A stretch of 64,000 bases of DNA from Tubiluchus corallicola. Taxonomy: Eukaryota; Priapulida; Priapulimorpha; Priapulimorphida; Tubiluchidae. Below, in pieces: positions 61,309 through 64,000 of the stretch. Position 1 is the first letter of the stretch. Every line of letters begins with the position of its first letter. Both the position numbers and the translations under genes were made by a program. The stretch spans positions 103,580 to 167,579 of the forward strand of contig JAQGDQ010000452.1 of the NCBI GenBank assembly GCA_030141605.1, written 5' to 3'. Under the pieces are notes generated by a model. The model was not told where the DNA came from. It saw only the letters and a program-made list of their open reading frames with translations, and made no database searches.

Positions 61309-62961
61309 CTAGTAACAACAAGAAATTTGATTGTTGTCTGTACTAGTTGCACAAATAATGTACAGAGTGGTCATATATCATTTTCAAGCACATTTTTTGA
61401 AATATTTTATTAAAATTATTATATATATATAAAATAATCTGATCTAATATACTATGGGTGTTTGTTTAATAATGCTGGAGTAAGTGCAGGCTACTTATTC
61501 ATGTTACAATCTTTTCTTCTGTTAGTTTTGTTATGCACTTATCATAGTTATTGTTGCTAGCTTAGTGCTGCTCCATTCTGTTTTTATGTCAATAAACAAA
61601 ATTTCCTAAACTGTTTTATTAAATTCCGAATCTACTAGTCGTGATAATATCCTTCGCCAGGGATGTATTAACCAATAGGCTAACTAGGCTATAGCCTAGG
61701 GCGCCAAAGTTTGTGGGCGTCACATTATAGAAAAAATTCTTTTCCTCCTCGGAAAATGTGTATACTTTCATATTCATGTAAAGGGCGCATTTTATAACAC
61801 ACCACAAGCTGTTTCTGAAGGCAGCTTTTATATAATTACTACATAACGAGCAGATGCAAGGTATTACACAACAAGCAGTTACGCAGCCTGCTTGAATATG
61901 CAAATACATGTAATTAAGTAGAAACTAGGTTATAGTGTTTCTAATACACCACAAATAATTGTTTGTTCAGCTCATTACATAACCATGAATTCACAATAGA
62001 TTTGGGCGGAACAGAACTATCAGCCCAGGGCATCGTAAAGTCTTGATATGCCCTTGTGCTTCGCTGGTGATGAGAAAATGCTGACACAAAACTTTTATTG
62101 TATTTGTACCCCTATAGTTCCAGACCTTCAAAGAACAACCAACCGTGCTAACAATCCTAGATTACTACTGTGATGTTGTTACCTTTTTTGACTTTCACAA
62201 CAGCAAAGCCATAAACCTTCGTCTTGTATTTGATCAGTTTTGTGAGATTCGTTGAATAGACAGTTCTTGACATGCCATTGACAGAACTATTAGTGTTTGT
62301 AAACAGTTCTGAATTATTAACACTAAAAGGTTTGGAAAAGTGTGCTACCTAGAAGGACGGGCATGCGTCAATTGACGCTGTCATAGTTTTCATCCCTGTG
62401 CAAAAATAAAAGCAGCAGTTATCAGCCAGATTTTGTTGAAATTCAATGATACATCTGATAATTAATTGAACACAGATAAAACTGAAGCAGTTATATGGTA
62501 GAAGTGTAATGACTCGTCTACTGGCAGATTTGGCGGTGCTTCGAGAACCTGCATTGAGCCAAGCCATCTGGTAGCCTGACTGAGAGAGAGAGCTGACAGT
62601 CAAGAAAGTTTTACATTGTGATAAAATGTTGAAATGAGTAGCCTGATTTAACATTCACGTTTACTAATGTGATGTCAGTACATTGTGATGATTTACAATG
62701 CACAATATGTATTAGCATAAATTGACACAGATAGTCCTTCTAGGTAGTGGCCTATTTTTAACAAGGTTAAAGTAACTTTTCCATCCTGAAATTCTGTGCA
62801 ATTGTTCTTAGCACTAAACTGGCAAAAATAATAAGAAATGGGAACATATCCTTGAGAAGTTCTAGAAATATGCACAAAATAGAAAAGCGCCCAGTCTTGC
62901 TAGTGTTAAACTTAATGAATTTTACTGAATTTTTGCCATTGTGAAATTTTAAGCACTTTGA

Positions 62962-64000
<1,039 letters not shown>

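Noticed and set aside
61655-61705. Transposon end (CAGGGATGTATTAACC ... CTAGGGCGCC)
   Set aside because: It resembles a DNA-transposon terminus, but no matching inverted end or target duplication was found nearby, so it was not listed as an element.

Overview
The window is animal nuclear DNA: AT-rich, with long GT-AG introns, many tandem repeats, tRNA-derived SINE-like pieces, LINE relics and small inverted-repeat transposons. Protein similarity and repeat style fit a lophotrochozoan invertebrate, most likely a mollusc. That placement is inference; no species marker was found.

Two protein-coding genes are recognisable, arranged head to head. On the minus strand (418..11369) six exons make the 5' part of a glutamine-rich protein resembling LENG8 (leukocyte receptor cluster member 8); its 3' part lies beyond position 1. 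On the plus strand, from 12351 to past the right edge, is the gene for the type I regulatory subunit of cAMP-dependent protein kinase (PRKAR1A/Pka-R1 type). Six exons encode the dimerization/docking domain, the linker with the pseudosubstrate RRGAV, and the whole first cyclic-nucleotide-binding fold. The second cAMP domain is outside the window. About 980 bp separates the two start codons and probably holds a shared promoter region.

The most interesting candidate is an exon-like block at 22068..22381 in the 23-kb first PKA-R intron. It has a strong Kozak ATG, a coding-like 97-codon reading frame and a GTAAGT donor in the phase that would splice to PKA-R exon 2. It would replace the dimerization domain with a new N-terminus beginning MGLRISC, which fits the N-myristoylation consensus with an adjacent cysteine. 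If real, this is an alternative, possibly membrane-attached and non-dimerizing RI isoform.

The rest is intron and mobile DNA. PKA-R introns 2 to 6 each carry at least one minisatellite family (50, 31, 76, 83-89, 46 and 29 bp units, among others). A 31-bp array in intron 3 is open in all three forward frames and produces the longest ORF of the window without being a gene. Inverted-repeat elements include a hAT-like MITE with an 8-bp target duplication, a tiny Harbinger-like hairpin, a terminal-repeat element with an internal minisatellite, and several families ending in TTAAAGG. A 279-bp segment is duplicated on either side of PKA-R exon 2.
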